The notes under the pieces were generated by a model. It had not been told where the DNA came from, did not search any database, and saw only the letters and a list, made by a program, of their open reading frames with translations. This document shows positions 53,437-62,086 of a stretch of 64,000 nt of DNA, one piece after another. The stretch is from Desulfosarcina sp. BuS5 (lineage in GTDB: Bacteria; Desulfobacterota; Desulfobacteria; Desulfobacterales; BuS5), in assembly GCF_028752835.1 (NCBI RefSeq), contig NZ_CP087953.1, forward strand, positions 44,572 through 108,571, given 5' to 3'. Positions within the stretch are counted from its first letter, which is position 1. Every line of letters begins with the position of its first letter. Position numbers and translations under genes: made by a program.

Positions 53437-54240
53437 ATGAAAAATAGTATTATAAGTATAGTTAATGCAAAGGGTGGAGTCGGGAAAAGTACCGCTACCT
53501 GCAACTTAGGAATAGCGCTATCTCGACAAAATAAAAATGTTCTTGTGATAGATTTAGATCCTCAAGCAAACACTACAAGTATTTTAATCCCACCAAATAT
53601 TAATTGTCCTAATACTTTTTATGAATATATAGACGAAAGTGCTCCAATTGAAAAATGTATCTATCCAACGTTTGAAAAAAATCTATGGTGTCTGCCTAAT
53701 GTTAGCGAGGCTAATAATTTAGAGCCAAATTTGATAAAAAAACAAAATTTTGAAGGTATTAGAAAAAGTCGTTCCTTTTTAAAAAAAACATATAATTTTA
53801 TACTATGTGATTGTCCCCCGAACATGGGAACATGGGTTATGACAGCTCTATTTGGATCGGATTTTGTAATTATTCCGAATTTAGCAAACAGTACTTTTAG
53901 TATTGATGGTTTGTTAAAAGCTATTAAATTAATAGAGCAAATAAAACAAAAAGAAAATCCTAGTCTAAAATTTTTAAGACTCTTAATCAACCAAGTTGAT
54001 AAAAGAAAATCGATAAGCAAGTTTAATATTGCTCAAATTTTTCAGTATTTTCCGAAAAATAAGGTATTTGAAACGATGATACCTACAAACGCTCCATTTG
54101 AAACAGCAGAAGCCCACAGGACAACTATATTTCATGAGGCTCCTGCTTCTAATGGTTGTAAAGCATATCGTTATTTAGCAAAAGAAATAATTAGTATTTT
54201 GGAAGATAAGAAAAATCGAAAGGATCAGACAGAAGAATAA
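53437..54240 (+). CDS. parA: ParA/Soj-type partition ATPase, 267 aa
   Basis: Deviant Walker A NAKGGVGKSTATCNLG (Lys12, Lys17), A' VLVIDLDPQANTTS, Walker B YNFILCDCPPNMG. Short form without N-terminal HTH, as in chromosomal Soj and type Ib plasmid ParA. It forms ATP-dependent gradients on the nucleoid and segregates ParB-bound DNA. No parB follows directly; the ParB-like gene is 17 kb away, and the next gene is a putative replication initiator. Confidence 0.94.
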   Translation: MKNSIISIVNAKGGVGKSTATCNLGIALSRQNKNVLVIDLDPQANTTSILIPPNINCPNTFYEYIDESAPIEKCIYPTFEKNLWCLPNVSEANNLEPNLIKKQNFEGIRKSRSFLKKTYNFILCDCPPNMGTWVMTALFGSDFVIIPNLANSTFSIDGLLKAIKLIEQIKQKENPSLKFLRLLINQVDKRKSISKFNIAQIFQYFPKNKVFETMIPTNAPFETAEAHRTTIFHEAPASNGCKAYRYLAKEIISILEDKKNRKDQTEE

Positions 54241-54308
54241 AAATGCTAAAACAAGGCTCATAATTCAAGTCTAAAAAAATATAGGTTTTGCGGTCTTAAG
54301 GCACGATC

Positions 54309-55388
54309 ATGAGTAAACAAAAATTTGATATATCACCTTTCTTATTAGAAGCTTCGGATATAGTTGAGGCTTTTGAAGATTCACAAAAGCCTCAATCTAA
54401 ACCAAAACGAAAAAACACAATAGAAGCTTTCACAAAAACACCATCCCAACACCATTCCAATGGTATTCCAACGGTGTCCCAACACCATCAAAAAAAAATA
54501 ATTTTATCGGAAAAGCAATCTATTGTATATGATTTTTTAATTCAAAATCAAAATAAAGGTATTTTTAATAAACCTTTTATTGAAAAAAATACAGGTGTTT
54601 CGTATGGAACGATAAGTGATATTATAAGAAAATTCAAAAAGTTAAACATATTGTCAATTACTTATAATAAATTTGCAAAAGTTTATTATTATAAGATTAA
54701 TGAAAATATTAAAATTAATAAATTTGATTTTAAATTCAAAATAAATGCCACAAGCCCCCAATATGAGTCCAATGGGATTCCAACTGGTTTTCAATACCAT
54801 TCCAACAGTATTCCAATACCATCCCTCTATAATAATAGTTGTATAAAAAATATTAATAAAACAAATGATATAATAAATTTGATCCTTTCTGAAAATTTTG
54901 AAATGGGTTATTGGCGCCAAAAAAAATTAACCGCCAAACAAATAATCAAATGGATGGAAATAGCGAAATGCAACATAGATAATATCATTCAATATCTTTG
55001 CTATTGCCGTTTTGAAATGGTTGATCTTGATTTTGAAAAATCTAAACCGATTGAAAATGTGTTTAATTGGTTTTTTCGGATACTTGAAAAAACAGGCGGA
55101 TATCCAAAACCAAAAGGTTACAAATCATTTCAAGAAAAAAAAATTGAAGAAGAACGTCAAATTGTTGAACAGAAAGAAAAAGAAGCGCAAGAAATACGTA
55201 AACTTCACCAGCGCAAAATTAAAGCCGAACAAGATAAAAAATTTTGGAATATGATGAATGAACCGGAAGGGGAACTTTTTAAAAAATGTTTTGAAAAAAT
55301 AAATTCGTTTCAGAAAAAAAAACCGACAGGGAAGGGGTTTGAAATATCAATGCGAAGTATTTTTGATAAAATGACTTTGGAAACCTAA
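54309..55388 (+). CDS. Putative replication initiator with winged-helix N-terminus, 359 aa
   Basis: A variable first 55 residues (with TPSQHHSNGIPTVSQHHQKK) lead into a winged helix: LSEKQSIVYDFLIQ, then NKPFIEKNTGVSYGTISDII and RKFKKLNILSIT (residues about 64-120). The second half contains a helical domain (WRQKKLTAKQIIKWME, NVFNWFFRILEKTGGY) and a long charged coil (EKKIEEERQIVEQKEKEAQE). The position after parA and the iteron-like TTCCAAC repeats inside the coding region fit a plasmid Rep protein, but no Rep family is firmly recognised. A decayed tandem copy follows. Confidence 0.55.
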   Translation: MSKQKFDISPFLLEASDIVEAFEDSQKPQSKPKRKNTIEAFTKTPSQHHSNGIPTVSQHHQKKIILSEKQSIVYDFLIQNQNKGIFNKPFIEKNTGVSYGTISDIIRKFKKLNILSITYNKFAKVYYYKINENIKINKFDFKFKINATSPQYESNGIPTGFQYHSNSIPIPSLYNNSCIKNINKTNDIINLILSENFEMGYWRQKKLTAKQIIKWMEIAKCNIDNIIQYLCYCRFEMVDLDFEKSKPIENVFNWFFRILEKTGGYPKPKGYKSFQEKKIEEERQIVEQKEKEAQEIRKLHQRKIKAEQDKKFWNMMNEPEGELFKKCFEKINSFQKKKPTGKGFEISMRSIFDKMTLET

Positions 55389-55474
55389 AATAAGAAAAAC
55401 TATACAATTTTAAAGAGTTGTTTGTTAGTAACCAGAGTCTATGAAACGGGAAATCCAAAAGCGTTAGATAGCTT

Positions 55475-55634
55475 AGGGTTCGCACAAAAATAAATTAGCA
55501 ATTTTAAGTGTTGAGGCGCCTGGCTGGCAAGGCGCGAAAGCGTAGGAATATCAAGATATTTCTACGCTTTCGTAACGCAGCCAGGCGGGATGCATCGACG
55601 CTTAAAATGTAAAGTTATTTTTGCGCGAGCCCTT
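55475..55634. repeat. 160-bp imperfect palindrome, MITE-like
   Basis: Outer arms AGGGTTCGCACAAAAATAA and the complement of TTATTTTTGCGCGAGCCCTT, middle arms CGCCTGGCTG/CAGCCAGGCG, inner arms CGAAAGCGTAGGAATATC/GATATTTCTACGCTTTCG around AA. Gene-free. Looks like a mobile palindromic repeat placed between the rep-like gene and its copy. Confidence 0.7.
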
Positions 55635-55827
55635 ACTGTTCTGCTCTATTTGGAAGATCAGGAAAATTGAAATAATCAAACATAATAATAAACAAGCTAA
55701 AACAAGGCTCATAAACTCATAGTCCAAGTTTAAAAAATATAGATTTTACGGCCTTAAGGCACGACCATGAATAAACAAAAATTCAATATATCACCTTTCT
55801 TATTAGAAGCTTTTACAAAAATACCAC

Positions 55828-55982
55828 TCCAATACCATCCCAACGGTATTACAACGGTATTACAACGGTATTCCAACGGTATTCCAACGGTATTCCAACA
55901 GTATTCCAACAGTATTTCAACGGTATTAAAAAGCCCAACGGTATTCCAACACCATTCCAATGGTATTCCAATACCATTAGGG
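55828..55982. repeat. 12-bp tandem repeats (GGTATTCCAACx)
   Basis: About ten near-perfect units such as CGGTATTCCAAC with variants (ACAACGGTATT, AACAGTATT, AACACCATTCC). Period 12 equals four codons, giving peptide repeats like SNGIPTVFQ. Single units also occur in the intact gene at about 54445-54485 and 54770-54825. Confidence 0.85.
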
Positions 55983-56149
55983 AAAAACAATATTATCGAC
56001 AAAAAAATCTATTTTATATAATTTTTTAATTCAAAATCAAAAAATTTTTAATAAAAAAAATATAGTTATTTCATATGGTTAAACTTTATTATTAAAATTA
56101 ATAAATCTGATTTTAATTTTAAATTAAACATTGCAATTCCAAATATAAG

Positions 56150-56218
56150 TCCAATGGTATTCCAACACCATTCCAACAGTATTTAAAAGTGTTGGAATGG
56201 TGTTGGAATACCATTGGA
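56150..56218. repeat. Perfect 29-bp inverted repeat
   Basis: Left arm 56150-56178 (TCCAATGGTATTCCAACACC...) is the exact complement of 56190-56218, with an 11-base loop. The arms are built from the TTCCAAC iteron unit in opposite orientations. Confidence 0.85.
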
Positions 56219-56234
56219 ATGGTAACGCCTTTAA

Positions 56235-56267
56235 TAGTAGTAGTAGTTTATATAACTACTACTACTA
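56235..56267. repeat. Trinucleotide palindrome (TAG)n/(CTA)n
   Basis: TAGTAGTAGTAGTT and AACTACTACTACTA flank TATAT, giving 14-bp arms. Probably a replication-slippage product beside the larger hairpin. Confidence 0.75.
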
Positions 56268-56821
56268 CTAAATTTGAGGTATCTAAAAATTCGAGTTTGT
56301 GTCTCTTTTTTTGCTTAGTTTTTTGGCCTGGCAATATTGAAGGTTACAAATCATTTCAAGAAAAAAAATTGAAGAAGAACGTCAAATTGTTGAACAGAAA
56401 GAAAAAGAAGCGCAAGAAATACGTAAACTTCACCAGCGCAAAATTAAAGCCGAACAAGATAAAAAATTTTGGGATATGATGAATGATCCGGAAGGGAAGG
56501 GGGTTGAAATATTAATGCGAAGCATCTTTGATAAAATTACTCTTGAGGGCTGAAAGTGGAAGAGCTATACGAGAGCAAATCATACATAAAACAGTACCAA
56601 TATTTCAAGATTTTAAATTTTGTTGGAAAAATAGCGAAAAAGAGCAGAGATAAAAACTATGACCAAAATAATTAAGTTAGAAAAAGTCCCGTCGGAAAGG
56701 GCTAAGGAACGAGGACGAAATAACTTCCCCAACTTTGATTAATGATTATGCAATTTAGTCCACAAATTTGTCTGAAGTAAAAAAACGTTAATATTTTATA
56801 TTTTACATCAGGAGGTTTATA

Positions 56822-57478
56822 ATGGATGTTATATCTTTTGCTGATATTGCTGTTGTTTCATGCGGTACGTTAACTATGGAACTTACACATTTAAAGAAAC
56901 AGGGTTTCCTGAATGCTAAACACATTTTTTTCACAACTCCGGGTCTTCATGAAAATATTAAAGAGCTGGAAATTCAACTTGTTCGTCAGATTAAAAAAGC
57001 AAAGAAAATTGTAGACAGGGTACTTGTGGTTTACGGCGGAAAATTCTGTTATGTCAATGCTGACGAGCCTTTAAGAACTATGGATACAATTATTAAAGAA
57101 CAGGGTTGGGGTGTTGTAAGAATTAATGCTACCCATTGCATGGATATGATGGCAAGCGAAGAAGAACGGGAAAAAATTGCACAGGAAGTTGCAGGAGGAG
57201 AAAAGGTATGGTGGATGACCCCCGGCTGGGTAAGATTCCGCAAGCAGGTATTTAAGGGATGGGATAAAGGGCTTGCCAATGAAAATTTTCCAAGGCATAC
57301 CGGCGGTGCCATTGTGCTTGACGCTATAGGATTTCTTGACAAATACATGGAAAAAAATCCTGAAGAATTTTTGGAATACTGTGATTGGATGGGAATTCCA
57401 ATGCAGGCATATCCTGTTTCCCTTGACAGGTTTAAATATTTGCTTACAGCACAGGCAAAAATATTAATGTCAAACTAA
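56822..57478 (+). CDS. DUF1638 family protein, 218 aa
   Basis: Starts behind CAGGAGG. VVSCGTLTMELTHLKKQGFL, HIFFTTPGLHENIKELE, VLVVYGGKFCYV and KVWWMTPGWVRF are the DUF1638 pattern. Conserved cysteines/histidines (CG, GLHE, HCMDM) suggest a metal or corrinoid link; members accompany methyltransferase systems in anaerobes. The exact function is unknown. It is the first ordinary chromosomal-looking gene to the right of the element and seems intact. Confidence 0.85.
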   Translation: MDVISFADIAVVSCGTLTMELTHLKKQGFLNAKHIFFTTPGLHENIKELEIQLVRQIKKAKKIVDRVLVVYGGKFCYVNADEPLRTMDTIIKEQGWGVVRINATHCMDMMASEEEREKIAQEVAGGEKVWWMTPGWVRFRKQVFKGWDKGLANENFPRHTGGAIVLDAIGFLDKYMEKNPEEFLEYCDWMGIPMQAYPVSLDRFKYLLTAQAKILMSN

Positions 57479-57608
57479 AATCAGGTATATTAAAGTTTTA
57501 TTTTGTTAAAATTTTTGTTTTTTGTTTACCATGAATCTTAATAGATGTCCGCATATGACCTGAAGCTATGCGCATAGTTGGGGAAATTATTTTGTCCTCA
57601 TTTCTAAT

Positions 57609-57833
57609 TCCATATATCTTACATTTCGCATCTTTAAAAGCACAATATATTGTGATGTTGACTGAAAACTTTACTATATAAAGTACAAACTAATTAATAA
57701 ACTTTTCTAATAAAAAAGTGCTAATGTTTAACATATCTATATATCGATATAACCCTTAAACCAAGACACAATATATAGTATTGTTAATTCAAAAAACATA
57801 TGATTTAGGTGCGAAATGTAGAATATATACCGG
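57609..57833. repeat. Inverted-repeat element of about 225 bp in a gene-free gap
   Basis: CATATATCTTACATTTCGCA (57611) and its near-complement TGCGAAATGTAGAATATATA (to 57830) bound AT-rich DNA that holds the palindrome CACAATATATTGTG. The rest of 57479-58150 contains only decayed fragments, such as LDELEQKDLVFANDESRSK (frame ending near 58201), which may be the tail of a lost winged-helix regulator. Confidence 0.45.
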
Positions 57834-58162
57834 AAGATAAAAAAAATAATGAAGTGATCATATATGCTCTATTTTTTGAGGTGTATCCAAACCACAGAAT
57901 TCAGCCAAATAGAAAATAACGTGTACTAATTTTGAATTATTGTCCCGCGTTAAGTTTGTATTTTTTCAATATATATTTTCACTGGGGGTTTTTAATGTCT
58001 TATCCTGCACAAAATAGAACACATCCTGGTGAAATTCAAACAATGAAATTTTTGAAATAAAAAGAAGCGAAGGCATTGTATCGCGAAAAGAATAGGGAAT
58101 CCCAGGATATCAGATAACCGCTATTTTGGATGAATTAGAACAAAAAGATCTTGTGTTTGCTA

Positions 58163-58696
58163 ATGATGAAAGTAGGAGTAAAAAAAATATCTGTATGTCG
58201 TAAACGGCTCATAATTTGGCTTATACTGACACTTATTTCTATTGTTGTAGGAATATTCATAGATATAATTCTAAAAACCAAAGCTTTTCCTATATTTGTA
58301 CGTTTATCAGGTCTTATTGGCATGCTATTGGCCCATTTTCCGCTAAAAAGAACGGGTAGGTTGCTTAAATTTGTAGAAAATCCAAAAGAATGGGGATGTA
58401 CAAGCCGTTTGTTAACTACAGATATTTATAAATGTGTTAGACATCCTCACCACCTATGCATTGGTATTTTTATGACTTTTCTTGGCTTATTCATTGGGCA
58501 TATGGGATCATTTTTAGTTATTACGATTAGTCAATGGGCATGGATTATTATGTTCCTTTTTTTGGTGGAAGAGAAGGAACTGACAGAAAAATTTGGTGAG
58601 GAATATAAAATATATCGCCAAGAAGTACCTATGTTATTTCCAAAACTACTTTGTGTTTTTAGAGTTATGGGTAACTTTAAAGAAGTTTCTCTATGA
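58163..58696 (+). CDS. Isoprenylcysteine methyltransferase-like membrane protein, about 177 aa
   Basis: Four to five membrane segments. The C-terminal half has the ICMT/PEMT signature KCVRHPHHLCIGIFMTFLG (His-Pro motif) followed by LVEEKELTEKFGEEYKIY and VP. Bacterial members methylate small molecules or lipids with SAM; the substrate cannot be read. The start is uncertain (ATG 58163 or 58166) because the upstream sequence is decayed. Confidence 0.75.
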   Translation: MMKVGVKKISVCRKRLIIWLILTLISIVVGIFIDIILKTKAFPIFVRLSGLIGMLLAHFPLKRTGRLLKFVENPKEWGCTSRLLTTDIYKCVRHPHHLCIGIFMTFLGLFIGHMGSFLVITISQWAWIIMFLFLVEEKELTEKFGEEYKIYRQEVPMLFPKLLCVFRVMGNFKEVSL

Positions 58697-58834
58697 AACC
58701 ATCATCTCTTTAAAACATTTTTGAGATCATTCAAAAAATATTTTCCAAAATCCACGATTTATTGCCTAAATCTTTAACTATCAATATATTTGGGGCTTAA
58801 CTGAATAAATACCGATACTAAAAAGAGGATTATC

Positions 58835-59368
58835 ATGAGGATATTGAATATTTATCATACAACAACCGGCAACACGCTTAAGGTGGCAGAAAAAATTAAC
58901 CAAACCCTGCTCGATCTGGGACATAATCTTGATTCCTTTAAAGCCGGCAAAGAAACAAAAATCGATATCCTTGGTTATGATTGGGTCTTCGCCGGCTCAG
59001 GGGTGTATGGTTGGCTGCCAGGCATACCCATGCAAAAATTGTTTGGAAAATTACGCGGTGAATACGCTGAAAAAGGGTTGATCAAACCCGGGGCCCCTCG
59101 CATAGAGAAAAAGGCAGTTATCTACTGTACCTATGGAGGGGTGCATACCGGGATAAACGAAGCAATCCCCGCTGTTAAGTATATGGGACAGCTTTTTGAT
59201 CACCTTGGATTTGAAATCTTGGATGAGTGGTATTTTGTTGGCGAGTACCTGTCGGAGAAAATGCGGGAGATGAGCCTCAGTGGAAGGCTGGGAAACATAA
59301 CCGGCAGACCGAATGAAGGAGACCTGCAAGAGATTGAGCAGAAAGTACGAGGCATTATGCGGGTCTGA
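58835..59368 (+). CDS. Flavodoxin-family protein, 177 aa
   Basis: FMN-phosphate loop HTTTGNTLKVAE (residues 8-19), then DWVFAGSGVYGWLPG (first isoalloxazine loop) and KAVIYCTYGGVHTGINEA (second). The fold is complete. It probably transfers electrons in anaerobic metabolism. ATG is preceded by AGAGG. Isolated gene with its own spacing. Confidence 0.85.
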   Translation: MRILNIYHTTTGNTLKVAEKINQTLLDLGHNLDSFKAGKETKIDILGYDWVFAGSGVYGWLPGIPMQKLFGKLRGEYAEKGLIKPGAPRIEKKAVIYCTYGGVHTGINEAIPAVKYMGQLFDHLGFEILDEWYFVGEYLSEKMREMSLSGRLGNITGRPNEGDLQEIEQKVRGIMRV

Positions 59369-59661
59369 GTGCGGCGTAAATAAACCTTCCCCCATATCAT
59401 AGTCATAAAACTATTTCATTAAAAACGGAGGGAGATTTGCCTTATGAGTTGATATGTAAAATCAAACTATTCGATAGGATTATAAGCCAAAATGGATCTT
59501 ATCCGCAACCCGACTACTGTATTTACGAAATATTAAGTTGGCCATCTATAAAAATTTGTAGCTAATTTTTCATCATAATTTTTTTGTTTTTTATGACAAA
59601 AAATTAAGCAATAAGGCACTAACTGCGTAAAACATACATTATAATACAAAGGATGATTATT

Positions 59662-60243
59662 ATGGCAGCATTACCAGAAAAAGTGAGTAAAGCATGGGAA
59701 AACCGGGAAGGTCCCATTGTTTTATCAACCGTAAATGAAGATGGAATTCCGAATGCTATATATGCTACCTGTGTATCAAAATTCAGCGAAGATACTATAG
59801 TGATTGCAAATAATTATTTTTCTAAAACACTGAAAAATATACTTGCAGGCAGCAAAGGATCGATTCTTTTTATAACAAAAGAAGGGAAATCTTATCAAAT
59901 TACAGACCTCGGTATTTGAGTTCGACAATGTTTTTATAAATTTTACCACTAACTTATTGAATTAATTTAAACAAAACGATGGCATGAAAATTGCCGTGTC
60001 CAATTTTTATACAGCTTTACACTATAGCTTTAATTATAAATATATTCAAATTATTAGATGTCATAGCGTCTAATTAATATTGATAAAAGTACGAGGTCTG
60101 AATTAAGGGGAGTATTGAATACCACAAAGAAGGTAGTCTCTTCGAGGACATGAAAAAATGGAATCCAAAAAAAGCATCCAGGTCATGCTGCAGCAGCATT
60201 GAAAGTGGAAGAAATTTATATGGGAGCAGAGAAACTTCTATAG
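59662..60243 (+). pseudogene. Pyridoxamine 5'-phosphate oxidase-like (PPOX) protein, split by a small element
   Basis: The N-terminal part from MAALPEKVSKAW runs through IVLSTVNEDGIPNA and GSILFITKEGKSYQI to 59902, where a 198-bp insertion begins. After it the gene resumes in frame: (KG)SIEYHKEGSLFEDMKKWNPKK. A one-base shift then leads to HPGHAAAALKVEEIYMGAEK and the stop at 60241. The rejoined protein of about 130 residues is normal for the flavin-binding family. Inactive now. AAAGGA precedes ATG 59662. Confidence 0.8.
59903..60100. mobile_element. 198-bp MITE with terminal inverted repeats and 5-bp target duplication
   Basis: Ends CAGACCTCGGTA and TACGAGGTCTG are inverted; AATTA flanks both sides (59898-59902, 60101-60105). 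AT-rich and non-coding. Removal together with one AATTA restores the PPOX reading frame, which proves the insertion. Confidence 0.8.
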
Positions 60244-60323
60244 TATCGTATTCTTTTTATGTTTTTTATGGTAGAAATTTTCTACGATCCTTATGTATCA
60301 AGGCTTGGAATGACAACCAATTT

Positions 60324-60369
60324 ATTCACTCCATTCAGAAAGAGCTATTCACTCCATTCAGAAAGAGCT
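60324..60369. repeat. Tandem duplication of 23 bp in a gene-free gap
   Basis: ATTCACTCCATTCAGAAAGA plus GCT occurs twice in a row. Downstream, frames such as KELKYLTSTYEGFYKFAL look like scraps of a former gene, but nothing intact lies in 60244-60597. Confidence 0.75.
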
Positions 60370-60597
60370 TAAGTATCTTACATCAACATATGAAGGTTTT
60401 TATAAATTTGCTCTGCGTTTAAAATATTTTGCATCAGCAATTCAGTCAGGGCAAGGGCTTTAAACGGGCTAATAAATTATGGCAGATGGTTCCCATTGAA
60501 GCACAACGCACGAATCGTTGCCTTGGCTTTACCTGGAGAAGTCATATTGTTTTCGTTTCTTAGCCATATAATCTAAAGATAAATGGAGTCAACATAC

Positions 60598-60873
60598 ATG
60601 AATAAGCTTTCCTTGATAAAAACGCTCAAAATAGAGGCAGGACTATCCAAACCTGAAGCCGCCCTTGTCGTGAAAATATTTTTTGACGAGATGGCCGATA
60701 CACTTGCAAGTGGTAACCGCGTAGAGGTTCGAGGTTTTTGTTCCTTTTTTGTCAAAAAATACAGAGCTTATACAGGACGCAACCCCAAGACCGGGAAAAA
60801 GGTAAAAATCAAGTCTAAAAAATTACCGTTCTTTAAATGCGGGACGGAATTGAAGAAACGAGTTGATCCTTAA
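60598..60873 (+). CDS. HU/IHF-family DNA-bending protein, 91 aa
   Basis: ATG 60598 (GGAG 9 bases upstream). LIKTLKIEAGLSKPEAALVV (helices), then the beta-arm region RVEVRGFCSFFVKKYRAYTG and NPKTGKKVKI with the intercalating proline. Typical length and conserved residues of IHF/HU. Followed 3 bases later by a zinc-ribbon gene and xseA, so probably one operon. Confidence 0.93.
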   Translation: MNKLSLIKTLKIEAGLSKPEAALVVKIFFDEMADTLASGNRVEVRGFCSFFVKKYRAYTGRNPKTGKKVKIKSKKLPFFKCGTELKKRVDP

Positions 60874-60876
60874 TCA

Positions 60877-61029
60877 ATGACAAGAAGTTGCCCCTTCTGC
60901 AAGAAAGCAACCATATCAGTCGAACCAGGTCTGGCTTTTTGCCCTGTTTGCATGGCTAATTTTTATATTGATGACCGGTCTGAATGCATCTTTGTCAACT
61001 TGGACAATCCCCGAATTCCATTAAAATGA
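60877..61029 (+). CDS. Small zinc-ribbon protein, 50 aa
   Basis: MTRSCPFCKKATISVEPGLA then FCPVCMANFYIDD: two CPxC knuckles typical of a zinc ribbon. The stop overlaps the xseA start (ATGA), and it lies 3 bases after the IHF/HU gene, so it is a real operon member. No function known. Confidence 0.75.
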   Translation: MTRSCPFCKKATISVEPGLAFCPVCMANFYIDDRSECIFVNLDNPRIPLK

Positions 61030-61580
61030 CCGACATTAATCAAAAAAGATTCTTCAACCTTTCGGATATAACCAAAAGGGTTCAGGAAATCCTTCAGCCC
61101 CATATTGGCAAGCTGTTTTGGGTGAAAGCCGAGATTTCATCCGGACGGGAACGTGGGGGATCATTTTATTGCGATTTAGTCGAGACAGTCGGGAAGGGGA
61201 AAATCACTGCCCGGATGCGATGCACCATTTGGAGCCGGGATCTTGCCAATATCAGACAGAGGTTCAAGAAATATGACCTTAATCTGAATCTTGATGACGG
61301 GACAGCTATCGGATTGCAATGCTCGCTTCAATTCCACCCACAATTCGGCTTGTCCCTGAAGGCAGTTGGTGCTGACCTATCTTTTGCCCTCGGTGAACTG
61401 GAACTTAAAAAAAAGGAAATCCTGAATCGCCTTACTAAAGAAGGATTGCTGGAGCCGAATAAACGCTTGTATGTTCCTATGCTTCCCCAAAAAATTGGCT
61501 TGATTACCAGCAAGGATAGTGCCGCCTATAACGATATCTTGAAAACTTTCAGTGCATCGACCTTCGGCTTTAAAATTTAT
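61026..61580 (+). pseudogene. xseA: Exodeoxyribonuclease VII large subunit, 5' part
   Basis: ATG 61026. The OB-fold domain (ITKRVQEILQPHIGKLFWVK, GSFYCDLVE) and the start of the catalytic domain (KRLYVPMLPQKIGLITSKDS) are readable. The frame is interrupted after FKIY by an IS200/IS605 element; the gene continues at 63302 as LADSTVQGFQTEKSV. ExoVII degrades single-stranded DNA with XseB. As it stands only a fragment of about 185 residues is made. Confidence 0.93.
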
Positions 61581-61681
61581 CTACCCGCCGAGAAGACCCC
61601 TTCCTGAGCGATAGCGAAGGTGGAGGATGAATCGGCATATTTTTGTTGACAATACATTAAGATCTACCTATATATTTTTGT

Positions 61682-62086
61682 ATGAAATACAAAATAGACA
61701 AGGGTTGTCATTCTGTATATTGTATTCAGTTCCACTTGGTTTTTTGCGTTAAATACAGACGCAATGTTCTTGTTGTGCCCATCTCTGACAGATTGAAAGA
61801 ACTCGTCCTCGAAATCGCACAAAAAATTAATATTTCGATTGTTGAGCAAGAAACCGATAAAGATCATATTCATATTCTATTTGCCTCTAAACCATCAGTA
61901 ACACTATCAAAATTCGTGAATAACCTTAAAGCTGTAACATCCCGGATAATTCGAAAAGAATTTCCAGAAGTTAGAAAACAGCTTTGGGGTAAAGCGTTTT
62001 GGTCGCCATCATATTTTTTGGCATCCGTAGGACAAGTAACGCTTGAAGATGTAAAACAGTACGTTGAGAACCAAGGTAAAAAATGA
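61682..62086 (+). CDS. tnpA: IS200-type Y1/HUH transposase TnpA, 134 aa
   Basis: Small single-domain HUH enzyme: DKDHIHILFA (His62, His64) and DVKQYVENQ (nucleophile Tyr127). Start HSVYCIQFHLVFCVKYRR is typical. It cuts and rejoins single-stranded DNA at hairpin-marked ends. Apparently intact. Confidence 0.95.
   Translation: MKYKIDKGCHSVYCIQFHLVFCVKYRRNVLVVPISDRLKELVLEIAQKINISIVEQETDKDHIHILFASKPSVTLSKFVNNLKAVTSRIIRKEFPEVRKQLWGKAFWSPSYFLASVGQVTLEDVKQYVENQGKK

Larger units (their letters stand above)
55767..56553 (+). pseudogene. Decayed tandem copy of the rep-like gene
   Basis: Upstream leader (GCTAAAACAAGGCTCATAA, GGCCTTAAGGCACGACC) and start MNKQKFNISPFLLEAF repeat those of 54309, and the end (YKSFQEKKLKKNVK... 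in a shifted frame, then a copy of SMRSIFDKMTLET as LMRSIFDKITLEG) repeats its tail. In between, the frame is lost: the N-terminal variable part is expanded into 12-bp repeats, the winged helix is deleted or stopped, and a large hairpin is inserted. Not functional as a protein. Confidence 0.8.

Noticed and set aside
55828..55982. Short regular repeats resembling a CRISPR array
   Set aside because: Period is 12 bp with no spacers and no cas genes; the Cas4-like nuclease at 29380 belongs to a plasmid recombination set. It is a tandem repeat from coding sequence.
57994..58060. Short frame MSYPAQNRTHPGEIQTMKF resembling the start of a HigA antitoxin
   Set aside because: Stops after about 21 codons and nothing following fits; only a scrap, not annotated.
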